Shown here: positions 16,546-24,866 of the stretch, piece after piece | Position numbering within the stretch: position 1 is the stretch's first letter | How the letters are laid out: each line of letters begins with the position of its first letter | Source of the DNA: Allobosea sp. 67-29 | Lineage (GTDB): Bacteria; Pseudomonadota; Alphaproteobacteria; Rhizobiales; Beijerinckiaceae | DNA: 64,000 nucleotides | NCBI RefSeq assembly: GCF_001898115.1 | Contig: NZ_MKSQ01000026.1 | Coordinates: 1 to 64,000 of the forward strand | Direction: 5' to 3' | The notes under the pieces: model-generated | What the model was told of the DNA's origin: nothing | The model's database searches: none | The model's input: the letters and a program-made list of their open reading frames with translations, nothing else | Made by a program: the position numbers and the translations under genes

Positions 16546-18222
16546 TTACAAAAACGCTTTAGATATCTTATTGAACAAATCTTGAAAATCAATCATATCT
16601 TTTTCTAAAACGGATGTACTCTTAAATTCTTCAAGAAGACATTTCTTTATATGGCTTTTAGCGGAATTCCGCTCCTTCGTTTCCTGAGATTGGAGAGCCA
16701 TAACATGCATGTACTCGTTCGAATAAACCTGTTTCATTATATTAGCAGGAAGAAGTCCTTCGATGCACTGACAGCCTGCGGCAGGCTTGCCTACGGCAAT
16801 GAAATCCCGTCCCTCCACCAAGCCAATCCTCTCGAGAGATGGCTTTATCTCATGGCGCGCATCTAGATCGAACGTGATAAATACGCGCCCAAATCTATTT
16901 ATCATAAACTGAAGAAGAGACGTATTTTTAAGTGCATCCTTGCCACCATACGGAACTATCTCTACTCCATCTGGTATTTTGTATAGCTTTGGAAATTTTC
17001 CTTTAATAGTCTCGAAATAAACTCTATCGATATCGCCTTCGACTAAAACAGCCTTACTGCTATTAGAAGAAAAAATACCTTTCCAGCTTTCAAATTCACT
17101 AGGTATAATTCCAAGATTTTCAGCAAATGGCAGCATCCAATCTTTCCCAGATGTATCTATTATTGTAGTATCTCTCAAAGAATTTCTAAATACCTTACGT
17201 TCAAGAAGAATATTCGCCGACGGGTCATTTTGATTCAACATGTAGGGACTGTGAGTAGTTGCTATAATTTGAATCTCTAATTCTTCAGCAAGTCCATTCA
17301 AAACCTGGCCGAACTCAGCCTGCGCGGACGGATGAAGAAAGCTCTCAGGCTCCTCGACGATAAAAACCGGCGTGGACCTGTCCTTTGGGTTCACAGACGA
17401 TCTGATTCTAATTGCATCCAAAACAGACATTAAAACTCTCGTTCGATTCTGCGTACCTGCGCCCCAATCATTTAGAGGAACTTCGACATTTTTATCTGTA
17501 AGCTTTACCTCAAGAGGAAATCTCGATGACCTACCGCTATCAATAGAGCTTAACTCTACCTGGTATTTTTCGTTCAATTTTCCCAAAAGTTTTTCTAATT
17601 CCTCCTTCTGCTGCTTTGTCGCTTTCTTCACGCGCGTCTGCAGCCCTTTTTCGGCCTCGGCAATTTTCTGCCTATCTTCAGGCGAAAAATATGCATCCAG
17701 AACTTCTTTGTAAGTTCCACCGAGGTAATACAATTGCCGCGACGGCTGAGTGGAATTATGAACTATAAGATTTGAGGTAGATCTAAATTTTTTAAGAATC
17801 TCACTGGATTCTTGTTGACCGAGAGCGTTTCCATCGACAAGACAAACCGTTTTTTCACCGCCGTCTTTCGAAAAAATACTCGTTAATTTGACGCCGACGT
17901 GCTTATCGATCAGTTTTCTAGTATTATATGTATCAACCACAAAGAAAACTTCCGAATCGTCATCTCTGTCAATCTCTACGGAAATTGAAACCTCAATATC
18001 GTCTCCCGCGACCCATTGCGTAGCATCCTTCGCAAAGGTTATGCCATTACCAAATAACAGGCGATCTTCATTTCTATCCCTCAAGAAAAACTCTATTATT
18101 CTAATAACAGCCGATTTTCCGGCATTATTCTTTCCAGAGATCGCACAATAATTCCTTTTGAAATCGAGACTAAAGTCAGCCAAAGTTCTAAAATTCTTTG
18201 CCTCGATGGAACATATCTTCAT
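16546..18222 (-). CDS. OLD-family AAA ATPase/TOPRIM endonuclease (stand-alone)
   Basis: A 558-residue protein. The ABC-type ATPase half has Walker A GKNNAGKS (residues 30-37), a coiled coil (about 185-222), a signature-like WGAGTQNR (253-260), Walker B FIVEEPES (287-294) and an H-loop ATTHSP (His324). The TOPRIM half has VLVEGDIDR (Glu395, Asp399) and FDLDARH (Asp452, Asp454), followed by QCIEGLLP. OLD nucleases, including GajA of Gabija, cut DNA in phage defence. GGGGAG lies 8 bases before the ATG. There is no GajB-like helicase beside it, so it fits class 1 OLD. The gene is far more AT-rich than its neighbours and uses codons rare around it (ATA, AGA, TTA), indicating recent transfer. Confidence 0.9.
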   Translation of the reverse strand: MKICSIEAKNFRTLADFSLDFKRNYCAISGKNNAGKSAVIRIIEFFLRDRNEDRLLFGNGITFAKDATQWVAGDDIEVSISVEIDRDDDSEVFFVVDTYNTRKLIDKHVGVKLTSIFSKDGGEKTVCLVDGNALGQQESSEILKKFRSTSNLIVHNSTQPSRQLYYLGGTYKEVLDAYFSPEDRQKIAEAEKGLQTRVKKATKQQKEELEKLLGKLNEKYQVELSSIDSGRSSRFPLEVKLTDKNVEVPLNDWGAGTQNRTRVLMSVLDAIRIRSSVNPKDRSTPVFIVEEPESFLHPSAQAEFGQVLNGLAEELEIQIIATTHSPYMLNQNDPSANILLERKVFRNSLRDTTIIDTSGKDWMLPFAENLGIIPSEFESWKGIFSSNSSKAVLVEGDIDRVYFETIKGKFPKLYKIPDGVEIVPYGGKDALKNTSLLQFMINRFGRVFITFDLDARHEIKPSLERIGLVEGRDFIAVGKPAAGCQCIEGLLPANIMKQVYSNEYMHVMALQSQETKERNSAKSHIKKCLLEEFKSTSVLEKDMIDFQDLFNKISKAFL

Positions 18223-18370
18223 AAAATTCACTCCCCAGCGGTCTTCGAAAATACGAAACGACAGGAATCGACGCAACCCAAACTTGCATCTCACTGTGGC
18301 TAAGTTGTTGATTAAATTTGCTCTCAACATGCGATGCAGCGTCGCCGCGCTTGACTCCCCCCGCCCTCCC

Positions 18371-18432
18371 ATCCTACCCCCATCGACGGGACACGCCCCC
18401 CCAACGGGGCGCGCCCATCTGTAAGGATGGAG
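18371..18432 (+). promoter_or_regulatory. serC leader RNA element (serC motif candidate)
   Basis: The serC leader contains CGACGGGACACGCC followed by two hairpins: CGCCCC/GGGGCG (18394-18399 with 18406-18411) and CCATC/GATGG (18415-18419 with 18426-18430). The second stem's 3' arm runs into the GGAG ribosome-binding site at 18429-18432, seven bases before the serC ATG. The alphaproteobacterial serC RNA motif (Rfam family serC, Corbino et al. 2005) occupies exactly this position upstream of serC-serA. Control of translation initiation is likely; the ligand is unknown. Confidence 0.65.
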
Positions 18433-18438
18433 ACATCG

Positions 18439-19617
18439 ATGGCGAACACCGTACCGACCACGCGTCCGCGCGTGCCTAATTTCTCGTCCGGCCCCTGCGC
18501 CAAGCGCCCCGGCTGGGCCCTCAAGAACCTCTCCGACGCACCGCTCGGCCGCTCGCATCGCGCCAAGATCGGCAAGGACAAGCTCAAGCGCGCGATCGAC
18601 CTGACGCGCGAGGTGCTGCAGGTCCCCGCCGATTACCGCATCGGCATCGTGCCGGCCTCCGATACCGGCGCCGTCGAGATGGCGCTCTGGAGTTTGTTGG
18701 GCGCCCGCGGCGTCGACATGGTGAGCTGGGAGAGTTTTGGCGCCGGCTGGGTCACCGATGTCGTCAAGCAGCTCAAGCTCGCGGATGTCCGCACCTTCGA
18801 GGCACCCTATGGCGAATTGCCGAACCTCAGGAAGGTCGACACCAAGAACCGCGACGTCGTCTTCACCTGGAACGGCACCACCTCGGGCGTGCGCGTCATC
18901 GACGCGAGCTGGATCGCCGACGATCGCGAGGGGCTGACCATCTGCGACGCCACCTCCGCCGCCTTCGCCCAGCGCCTCGACTGGCCCAAGCTCGATGTCG
19001 TCACCTTCTCCTGGCAGAAGGTGCTCGGCGGCGAGGCCGCGCATGGCATGATCGTGCTCTCGCCCCGCGCCGTCGCCCGGCTCGAAAGCTACAAGCCGGC
19101 CTGGCCGCTGCCGAAGATCTTTCGCATGACCTCGGGCGGCAAGCTGATCGAGGGCATCTTCACCGGCGAGACCATCAACACCCCCTCCATGCTCGCGGTC
19201 GAGGACTATATCGACGCGCTGGAATGGGCGCAGAAGGTCGGCGGTCTCGACGGGCTGGTGAAGCGCGCCGACGGCAATGCCCGCGTCATCGCCAAGTTCG
19301 TGCGCGAGAACGACTGGATCGACTTTTTGGCCGTGAAGCCGAAGACGCGCTCCAACACATCAGTGTGCCTGAAGTTCACCGACCCGACTGTGACCGCCCT
19401 GCCGGCGGACGCACAGGCGGCCTTCGCCAAGCAGGTCGTCTCGATCATCGAGAAGGCCGGCGCCGGCTACGATCTCGGCCACTACCGCGACGCCCCTCCC
19501 GGCCTGCGCGTCTGGTGCGGCGCGACCGTCCAGTCGCGCGACCTCAAGGCGCTCATGCCCTGGATCGCCTATGCTTTCGCCGAGGCCAAGGCAGGGCTCG
19601 GCAAGAAGGCGGCGTAA
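18439..19617 (+). CDS. serC: Phosphoserine aminotransferase SerC
   Basis: A 392-residue PLP enzyme that converts 3-phosphohydroxypyruvate and glutamate to phosphoserine. The PLP lysine is K194 in [23 protein letters not shown] near the N-terminus and NGTTSGVRV are typical of the alphaproteobacterial/archaeal-type SerC. The ATG at 18439 is chosen because GGAG sits seven bases upstream; an in-frame ATG at 18427 lies inside the leader hairpin. serA follows 223 bases downstream, across a repeat, in the same direction. Confidence 0.95.
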   Translation: MANTVPTTRPRVPNFSSGPCAKRPGWALKNLSDAPLGRSHRAKIGKDKLKRAIDLTREVLQVPADYRIGIVPASDTGAVEMALWSLLGARGVDMVSWESFGAGWVTDVVKQLKLADVRTFEAPYGELPNLRKVDTKNRDVVFTWNGTTSGVRVIDASWIADDREGLTICDATSAAFAQRLDWPKLDVVTFSWQKVLGGEAAHGMIVLSPRAVARLESYKPAWPLPKIFRMTSGGKLIEGIFTGETINTPSMLAVEDYIDALEWAQKVGGLDGLVKRADGNARVIAKFVRENDWIDFLAVKPKTRSNTSVCLKFTDPTVTALPADAQAAFAKQVVSIIEKAGAGYDLGHYRDAPPGLRVWCGATVQSRDLKALMPWIAYAFAEAKAGLGKKAA

Positions 19618-19629
19618 GCGCCTAGCCCT

Positions 19630-19776
19630 GTCATTCCGGGGCGCGGGCCTTGGCCCGCGAACCCGGAACCCGCGACCGGGGCAGTCCCGTCATTGCGAGG
19701 AGCGCAAGCTCCGAAGCAATCCAGGGCGCCGTAGAGCGCTGCCGCCCCCGGATCGCTTCGCTCCGCTCGCAATGAC
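19630..19776. repeat. Dispersed palindromic repeat between serC and serA
   Basis: GTCATTGCGAG (19689-19699) and CTCGCAATGAC (19766-19776) are perfect 11-base inverted arms around GGAGCGCAAGCTCCGAAGCA and GGATCGCTTCGCTCCG. The preceding sequence from 19630 (gtcattccggggcgcggg) is a second, adjoining repeat type. Both are familiar extragenic palindromes in Rhizobiales. Placed inside the serC-serA unit, they may alter relative expression. Confidence 0.75.
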
Positions 19777-19840
19777 GGCAACCCGCATCCCGTTTTCTCA
19801 GCGCAGAGCGCCTTAGCGCCGCGCCTTCCGGAGCCATCCT

Positions 19841-21430
19841 ATGACAGCCCCAAAGGTCCTGATTTCCGACGCCCTCTCCCCCGCCGCCGTGCAGATCTTC
19901 AAGGATCGCGGCATCGACGTGACCTTCGATCCTGCGCTGGGCAAGGACAAGGACAGGCTCGCCGCCGTGATCGGCGACTATGACGGCCTCGCCATCCGCT
20001 CGGCGACCAAGGTCACCGCCAAGCTGCTCGGCGAGGCGAAGAACCTCAAGGTCATCGGCCGCGCCGGCATCGGCGTCGACAATGTCGAGATCCCCGCCGC
20101 GACCGCGCGCGGCGTGATCGTGATGAACACGCCCTTCGGCAACTCGATCACCACCGCCGAGCACGCCATCGCCATGATGTTCGCGCTCGCCCGGCAGATC
20201 CCCGCCGCCGACACCTCCACCCAGGCCGGGAAGTGGGAGAAGAACCGCTTCATGGGCGTCGAGATCACGGCCAAGACGCTCGGCCTGATCGGCGCCGGCA
20301 ATATCGGCTCGATCGTCGCCGAGCGCGCCATCGGCCTGAAGATGCGCGTCATCGCCTATGACCCCTATCTCTCGCCGGAACGGGCGGTGGCGCTGGGCGT
20401 CGAGAAGGTCGAGCTCGACGACCTGCTGAAGCGCGCCGACTTCATCACGCTGCACGTCCCGATGACGGCGATGACGAAGAACATCCTCTCGGCCGAGAAT
20501 CTGGCGAAGACGAAGAAGGGCGTGCGGATCGTCAACTGCGCCCGCGGCGGCCTCGTCGACGAGCAGGCGCTGGCCGATCTGATCAAGTCCGGCCATGTCG
20601 CGGGTGCCGCCTTCGACGTGTTCTCGGTCGAGCCGGCGGAATCGAACCCGCTGTTTGGACTGGAAAACGTGGTCTGCACGCCGCATCTCGGCGCCTCCAC
20701 CAACGAGGCGCAGGAGAATGTCGCGCTGCAGGTCGCCGAGCAGATGAGCGACTACCTGCTGAAGGGCGCCATCACCAACGCAGTCAACTTCCCCTCGATC
20801 ACGGCGGAAGAAGCGCCGCGCGTGAAGCCCTTCGTCGATCTCGCCGAGAAGCTCGGCTCCTTCCTCGGCCAGCTCACCGAGGCCCCGGTCAAGGGCATCC
20901 GCATCGAGTACGAGGGCGCGGTCGCTGCCCTCAACCTCAAGGCGATCTCGGCTGCCGCGATCACCGGCGTGCTCAGGCCCTTCCTGCCCGAGATCAACAT
21001 GGTCAATTCGGCCATGGTGGCGAAGGAGAAGGGCATCGTCGTCGAGGAACTGACCCGCGAGGTCGCCGGCAATCTCGAAAGCGTCATCCGCATCGTCGTC
21101 GAGGCCGAGGACATGCCGCGCCACGCCTCCGGCACGGTGTTCCAGGACGGCAAGCCGCGCATCGTCGAGATCCGCGACATCGCGGTGGATGCCGAGTTCG
21201 CGCCGCACATGCTCTATGTCCGCAACGCCGACAAGCCGGGCTTCATCGGCCAGTTCGGCTCGCTGCTCGGCGAGGCCGGCGTCAATGTCGCGACCTTCGC
21301 GCTCGGCCGCGACAAGCCGGGCGGCGACGCGATCTGCTACGTCTCGGTCGACGAGCCGATCTCGGACGAACTGCTCGACAGGATCCACGAGATCCCGATG
21401 GTCAAGCGCGCCCGGCGGCTGAAGTTCTGA
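19841..21430 (+). CDS. serA: D-3-phosphoglycerate dehydrogenase SerA
   Basis: A 529-residue long-form PGDH that oxidises 3-phosphoglycerate in the first step of serine synthesis. The NAD loop is GLIGAGNIGSIVAE (about residues 148-161), and catalytic residues are R235 (NCARGG), E264 (VEPAE) and H282 (TPHLGAS). Residues about 315-450 are the ASB domain, and residues about 455-529 an ACT domain (MLYVRNADKPGFIGQFGSLL) that may bind serine as feedback inhibitor. Length matches type I SerA. It lies downstream of serC and probably shares its leader control. Confidence 0.96.
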   Translation: MTAPKVLISDALSPAAVQIFKDRGIDVTFDPALGKDKDRLAAVIGDYDGLAIRSATKVTAKLLGEAKNLKVIGRAGIGVDNVEIPAATARGVIVMNTPFGNSITTAEHAIAMMFALARQIPAADTSTQAGKWEKNRFMGVEITAKTLGLIGAGNIGSIVAERAIGLKMRVIAYDPYLSPERAVALGVEKVELDDLLKRADFITLHVPMTAMTKNILSAENLAKTKKGVRIVNCARGGLVDEQALADLIKSGHVAGAAFDVFSVEPAESNPLFGLENVVCTPHLGASTNEAQENVALQVAEQMSDYLLKGAITNAVNFPSITAEEAPRVKPFVDLAEKLGSFLGQLTEAPVKGIRIEYEGAVAALNLKAISAAAITGVLRPFLPEINMVNSAMVAKEKGIVVEELTREVAGNLESVIRIVVEAEDMPRHASGTVFQDGKPRIVEIRDIAVDAEFAPHMLYVRNADKPGFIGQFGSLLGEAGVNVATFALGRDKPGGDAICYVSVDEPISDELLDRIHEIPMVKRARRLKF

Positions 21431-21432
21431 CC

Positions 21433-21687
21433 GTGCTCGGCCCGCTGAAGGCTCTCGTCGCCGCGCCCGCCGGGGCGGCGGAGCCGATCCGCTTCGAGGT
21501 CCGCCGCGACGAGGCGGCGGGCCTCTGGTACGCCATGGATACCGGCGAGCTCGGCATCGTCACCGAGGCCGAGACGCTGGAGGCGCTGCGCGAGCGGCTG
21601 AAGCAGCTCCTGCCGGAATGCTTCGGCATCGAGGGCTGCCCGGTCGAGCTGGAGCTCTGCGATGCGGAGAATGGCGAGCCGGCCTGA
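21433..21687 (+). CDS. DUF1902 domain protein (HicB-like)
   Basis: An 84-residue protein starting at GTG two bases after the serA stop, so it is probably co-transcribed and translationally coupled. The core FEVRRDEAAGLWYAMDTG and LEALRERLKQLLPE match the DUF1902 pattern, a HicB-like half fold with a beta sheet and one helix. HicB proteins are antitoxins or partial folds, but no HicA toxin gene is present next to it. Function unknown; an adaptor or orphan antitoxin role cannot be assigned. Confidence 0.65.
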   Translation: MLGPLKALVAAPAGAAEPIRFEVRRDEAAGLWYAMDTGELGIVTEAETLEALRERLKQLLPECFGIEGCPVELELCDAENGEPA

Positions 21688-21750
21688 GGGCTGCCGCAAC
21701 CTCGCCGCAATATCACGGCCCTGTGATCGCTCCATCGCAGAGGATCGCCC

Positions 21751-22752
21751 ATGCCTGCCCTTGCCCGCCTTGCCGCCGTCGCCCTTGCCTGCCTGACGGC
21801 CGTTCCGGCCCTTGCCGACTGGGACCGCGACAAGCTCGACAAGGGCATCGACGCCATCGAGACGCGCTCGAAGGGCCGGCTCGGCATCGCCCTGATGGAC
21901 CTGCGCGACCGCAAGCTCTGGTCGCATCGCGGTTCCGAGACCTTCCCGATGCAGAGCGTGTTCAAGCTGCCGCTGGCGGTCGCCGTGCTGCAGCAGGTCG
22001 AGGCCGGCAAGTTCAAGCTGGACCAGCCGATCACCGTCACCCGCAAGGATTTCTCGCTGTTCCACAGCCCGCTGGTCAAAGCCTTCAAGGGCGAGCGCAA
22101 CGATTATCCCTTGAGCGAATTGATCCGGCTCGCGGCCGGCGAAAGCGACAACACCGCCGCCGACCTGCTGATGCGCGAGATCGGCGGGCCGCAGGTGGTG
22201 ACCAGGATGCTGCGCGACGGCGGCATCCAGGGCATGTCCATCGACCGCTATGAACGTCAGTTCCAGCCCGAGATCTACGGCCTGCCCGGCTTCGGCTGGG
22301 ACCAGGTGGTGGACGAGCCGGCCTTCCGGGCGAAGCTCAAGGCGCTGAAACCGCGCTACCGCATCGCCTCGCTCGCCAAGGCGCTCACCGACAAGCGCGA
22401 CGCCGCGACACCGGAGGCCAGCGCAGAATTCCTGGAGGCGCTCGCCCGCGGCAACTGGCTGCGCGACCCGGCGCACAACGCCTTCCTGATGAAGATCATC
22501 ACCGAGACGAAGATCGGCGCCGACCGCATCAAGGCCGGTCTGCCCGCCGGCTCCAGCCTCGCGCACCGCACCGGCGCGGGCCTGACCACGGACGGCGTCA
22601 ACCACGCCACCAACGACATCGGCATCGCCAGCCTGCCGGACGGGCGCCGCTTCGTCATCGTGACCTACCTCGCCGGCTCGCGCGCCGATGCGCCGCAACG
22701 GGAGGCCGCGCTGGCGGAGGTGGCGAAGCTGGCGGTTTCGGCGCTGCGCTGA
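21751..22752 (+). CDS. bla: Class A beta-lactamase, divergent
   Basis: A 333-residue secreted serine hydrolase with a signal peptide ending near PALAD (residue 23). The active-site motif SVFK is residues 69-72 and SDN is residues 132-134. The Glu166 equivalent is E168 in DRYERQFQ, where the usual Asn170 position is Gln. The KTG box is HRTGAG (R273-G275), Arg replacing Lys as in CARB-like enzymes. These changes make its substrate range uncertain. It is probably an intrinsic chromosomal enzyme, and no AmpR/BlaI-type regulator gene is adjacent. Confidence 0.88.
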   Translation: MPALARLAAVALACLTAVPALADWDRDKLDKGIDAIETRSKGRLGIALMDLRDRKLWSHRGSETFPMQSVFKLPLAVAVLQQVEAGKFKLDQPITVTRKDFSLFHSPLVKAFKGERNDYPLSELIRLAAGESDNTAADLLMREIGGPQVVTRMLRDGGIQGMSIDRYERQFQPEIYGLPGFGWDQVVDEPAFRAKLKALKPRYRIASLAKALTDKRDAATPEASAEFLEALARGNWLRDPAHNAFLMKIITETKIGADRIKAGLPAGSSLAHRTGAGLTTDGVNHATNDIGIASLPDGRRFVIVTYLAGSRADAPQREAALAEVAKLAVSALR

Positions 22753-22759
22753 GGGCCCC

Positions 22760-23680
22760 TCAGCGCCCCAGCCGCTCGGCGATGAAGATGCCGCCAAGCA
22801 CCAGCGCCAGCGCCAGTGCATGGTGCAGGCCGAACGGCTCGCCGACGATGAGCACGGCCAGGATCGGGGCGAAGACCGGCACGAGATTGACGAAGACGCC
22901 GGCGCGCCCCGGCCCGATCAGTTCGATCGCGCGCATGAAGGCGAGCTGCGACAGGATCGAGGGGCCGATGATGGTGAAGGCGAGAATGGCCCAGCCCCGC
23001 AGCGTCGGGGCATGGTACTGGCCGATGCCGACCTCGATGGCGAGCAGGGGCAGCGCGATCACGCAGGCGAAGCTGGCCGCGACGGTGAAGAAGACCAGCG
23101 GCGGCATCTGCGGCCGGTTGCGCACGGCCACGGTGTAGCCGGCGTAGAAGATGCAGGCGAGGATCATCAGCAGGTCGCCGGCCACGAAGCGCAGGTTGGT
23201 GAGTGCGTGGATGTCGCCCCGGCTCGCGGTGACGGCTACCCCGAGCAACGTCACGGTGACGCCGAAAGCCTGCATCGCGCCGATCGGAATCCGATAGGCC
23301 GCGAAGGCGCCGAGCAGCACGAAGATCGGGATCGAGCCCTGGAGAATGCCGATATTGATCGCCGAGGTCGAATGGGCGGCGATGTACATCAGCGTGTTGA
23401 AGGCGGTGAAGCCGGTGATGCCGAGCAGGGCGATGAAAGGCCAGTGCGCCTTGATCTGCGGCCAGTGTGCCGCGATCTGCCGGCGCAGCAGGAACGGCAT
23501 GATCAGGCAGACGCCGATCCAGCGGAACGAGGTCAGCGCCATCGGCGTGATGTTGCCGACGGCAAGCCGACTGGCGACGGCGTTGCCGGCCCAGATCAGC
23601 GTCGTCAGGATCATCAGGAGATAGGCGTTGTTCCAGGCCCGTCGCGGCCAGCTCAGCGTCGAAGTCCGGTCTGGGTGCAC
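22760..23680 (-). CDS. DMT-superfamily (EamA) transporter
   Basis: A 306-residue inner-membrane protein with about ten hydrophobic segments in two EamA repeats. Repeat 1 contains LLMILTTLIWAGNAVASRLA and repeat 2 contains LSQLAFMRAIELIGPGRAGV, ending with GGIFIAERLGR. EamA proteins export small metabolites such as amino acids; the substrate cannot be told. It starts at GTG 23680. It ends eight bases from the convergent beta-lactamase stop. Confidence 0.88.
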   Translation of the reverse strand: MHPDRTSTLSWPRRAWNNAYLLMILTTLIWAGNAVASRLAVGNITPMALTSFRWIGVCLIMPFLLRRQIAAHWPQIKAHWPFIALLGITGFTAFNTLMYIAAHSTSAINIGILQGSIPIFVLLGAFAAYRIPIGAMQAFGVTVTLLGVAVTASRGDIHALTNLRFVAGDLLMILACIFYAGYTVAVRNRPQMPPLVFFTVAASFACVIALPLLAIEVGIGQYHAPTLRGWAILAFTIIGPSILSQLAFMRAIELIGPGRAGVFVNLVPVFAPILAVLIVGEPFGLHHALALALVLGGIFIAERLGR

Positions 23681-23795
23681 GTTTCCGCCCTGTCGCGATG
23701 GAGGGCCCCTGCAATAACCTTGCGCGACACGCTCCTCCTATGAGATTGCGCGCACACCCGCCCGTCGTCCGATGCATCCCCTGCGGAAATCACCC

Positions 23796-24677
23796 ATGCT
23801 CGAAACCGGTCACCGCCCGCTCCGCCTGCTCTTCGTCGACGGCAACACGCGCGAGCAGCGCGCGAACTATGTCAGGGACTATGGCGCGACCCCGGCGGAA
23901 GCCTATGCCGCCGAGATCACGGCGATCGCGCCCGGCATCGTCTCGGACATCTGCCTCCCCGCCGACGAAGGCGCCAATCTGCCCGATGGCGATGGACTCG
24001 AATCCTATGACGGCATCTTCCTCACCGGCTCGGCCCTGCACATCTACGACATCGAACCGGCGGTCACCCGCCAGATCGAGCTGATGCGCGCCATCTACGC
24101 CAGTGGAACGCCCTGCTTCGGTTCCTGCTGGGGCATACAGATGGGCTGCGTCGCCGCGGGCGGAACGGTGGTCGCCAATCCGAACGGGCGCGAGGTCGGC
24201 TTCGCGCGGCGCATCGCACCGACGGAGATCGGCCGCGGCCATCCCCTACTGGCCGGGCGGCCCGCCGCCTTCGACGCTCCCGCGATCCATCTCGACACCG
24301 TGGCGCTGCCGCCGCATGGCACCACGATCCTCGCCTCCAATTCCATCAGCCAGGTACAGGCGGCAGAGATCAAGCATGACGGCGGCACCTTCTGGGGCGT
24401 GCAGTACCATCCCGAATTCTCGCTCGGGCTGATCGCCTCCATCCTCGGCCGCATGGTCCCGTCGCTGATCGCCGAAGGCTTCCGCAAGGACGAGGCCGCC
24501 GCCCGGGACTGGCTGGAGGATTTGCGCACGCTCGATGCCGAGCCCGGCCGGCAGGACCTCGCCTGGGCCCATGGTCTCGACCGCGAGGTGCTCGATGCGA
24601 CGCGCCGCGTCACCGAACTTCGCAATTTCCTCGACCATCGGGTCCGGCCCTGCGCCAGCGAGCGCGGCCGGGCGTGA
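23796..24677 (+). CDS. Class I glutamine amidotransferase (GuaA-like GATase1)
   Basis: A 293-residue protein with a GATase1 fold. The nucleophile is C111 in GSCWGIQMG, the catalytic pair H205/E207 in QYHPEF, and an oxyanion segment GIFLTGSALHIYD precedes them. GATase1 domains release ammonia from glutamine or hydrolyse gamma-glutamyl bonds. An extra C-terminal tail of about 80 residues (after residue 212) carries no domain I recognise. No synthetase partner is adjacent, so a stand-alone gamma-glutamyl hydrolase or an amidotransferase subunit are both possible. An ATG at 23772 would add eight residues. Confidence 0.8.
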   Translation: MLETGHRPLRLLFVDGNTREQRANYVRDYGATPAEAYAAEITAIAPGIVSDICLPADEGANLPDGDGLESYDGIFLTGSALHIYDIEPAVTRQIELMRAIYASGTPCFGSCWGIQMGCVAAGGTVVANPNGREVGFARRIAPTEIGRGHPLLAGRPAAFDAPAIHLDTVALPPHGTTILASNSISQVQAAEIKHDGGTFWGVQYHPEFSLGLIASILGRMVPSLIAEGFRKDEAAARDWLEDLRTLDAEPGRQDLAWAHGLDREVLDATRRVTELRNFLDHRVRPCASERGRA

Positions 24678-24866
24678 CGGCGCTCCGCTCCGCCGGCTGA
24701 TCAGCTTCGCTCGACGGTCAGCGCCGCAATGGCCGCTCCTGCGAATGCAGGACGAGGCCGTGGCCGCGGGCCTCTATCCGCAATCGGGCGCGATTTCGCC
24801 TTGGGTGCGCCGAATTCGCCGGGCCAATCTTGGCGCCTCATGCGTGATCCGGAGGGGACGATCGTC

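Noticed and set aside
16546-18222. Complete Gabija system (GajA plus GajB)
   Set aside because: The OLD nuclease resembles GajA, but neither flank encodes a UvrD-type helicase; the next genes are serC and small hypotheticals.
16430-18330. Prophage or integrative element
   Set aside because: There is no integrase, transposase, tRNA or clear direct repeat at the edges; only one gene departs in composition.
19631-21388. Long minus-strand open frame (585 codons) opposite serA
   Set aside because: It is the antisense shadow of the well-supported serA gene in GC-rich DNA; the translation is Asp/Arg/Gly-rich with no domain pattern.
22741-22765. Palindrome gctgagggcccctcagc as a bidirectional terminator
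   Set aside because: The centre leaves essentially no loop and there is no T-run, so it would not form a stable terminator hairpin.
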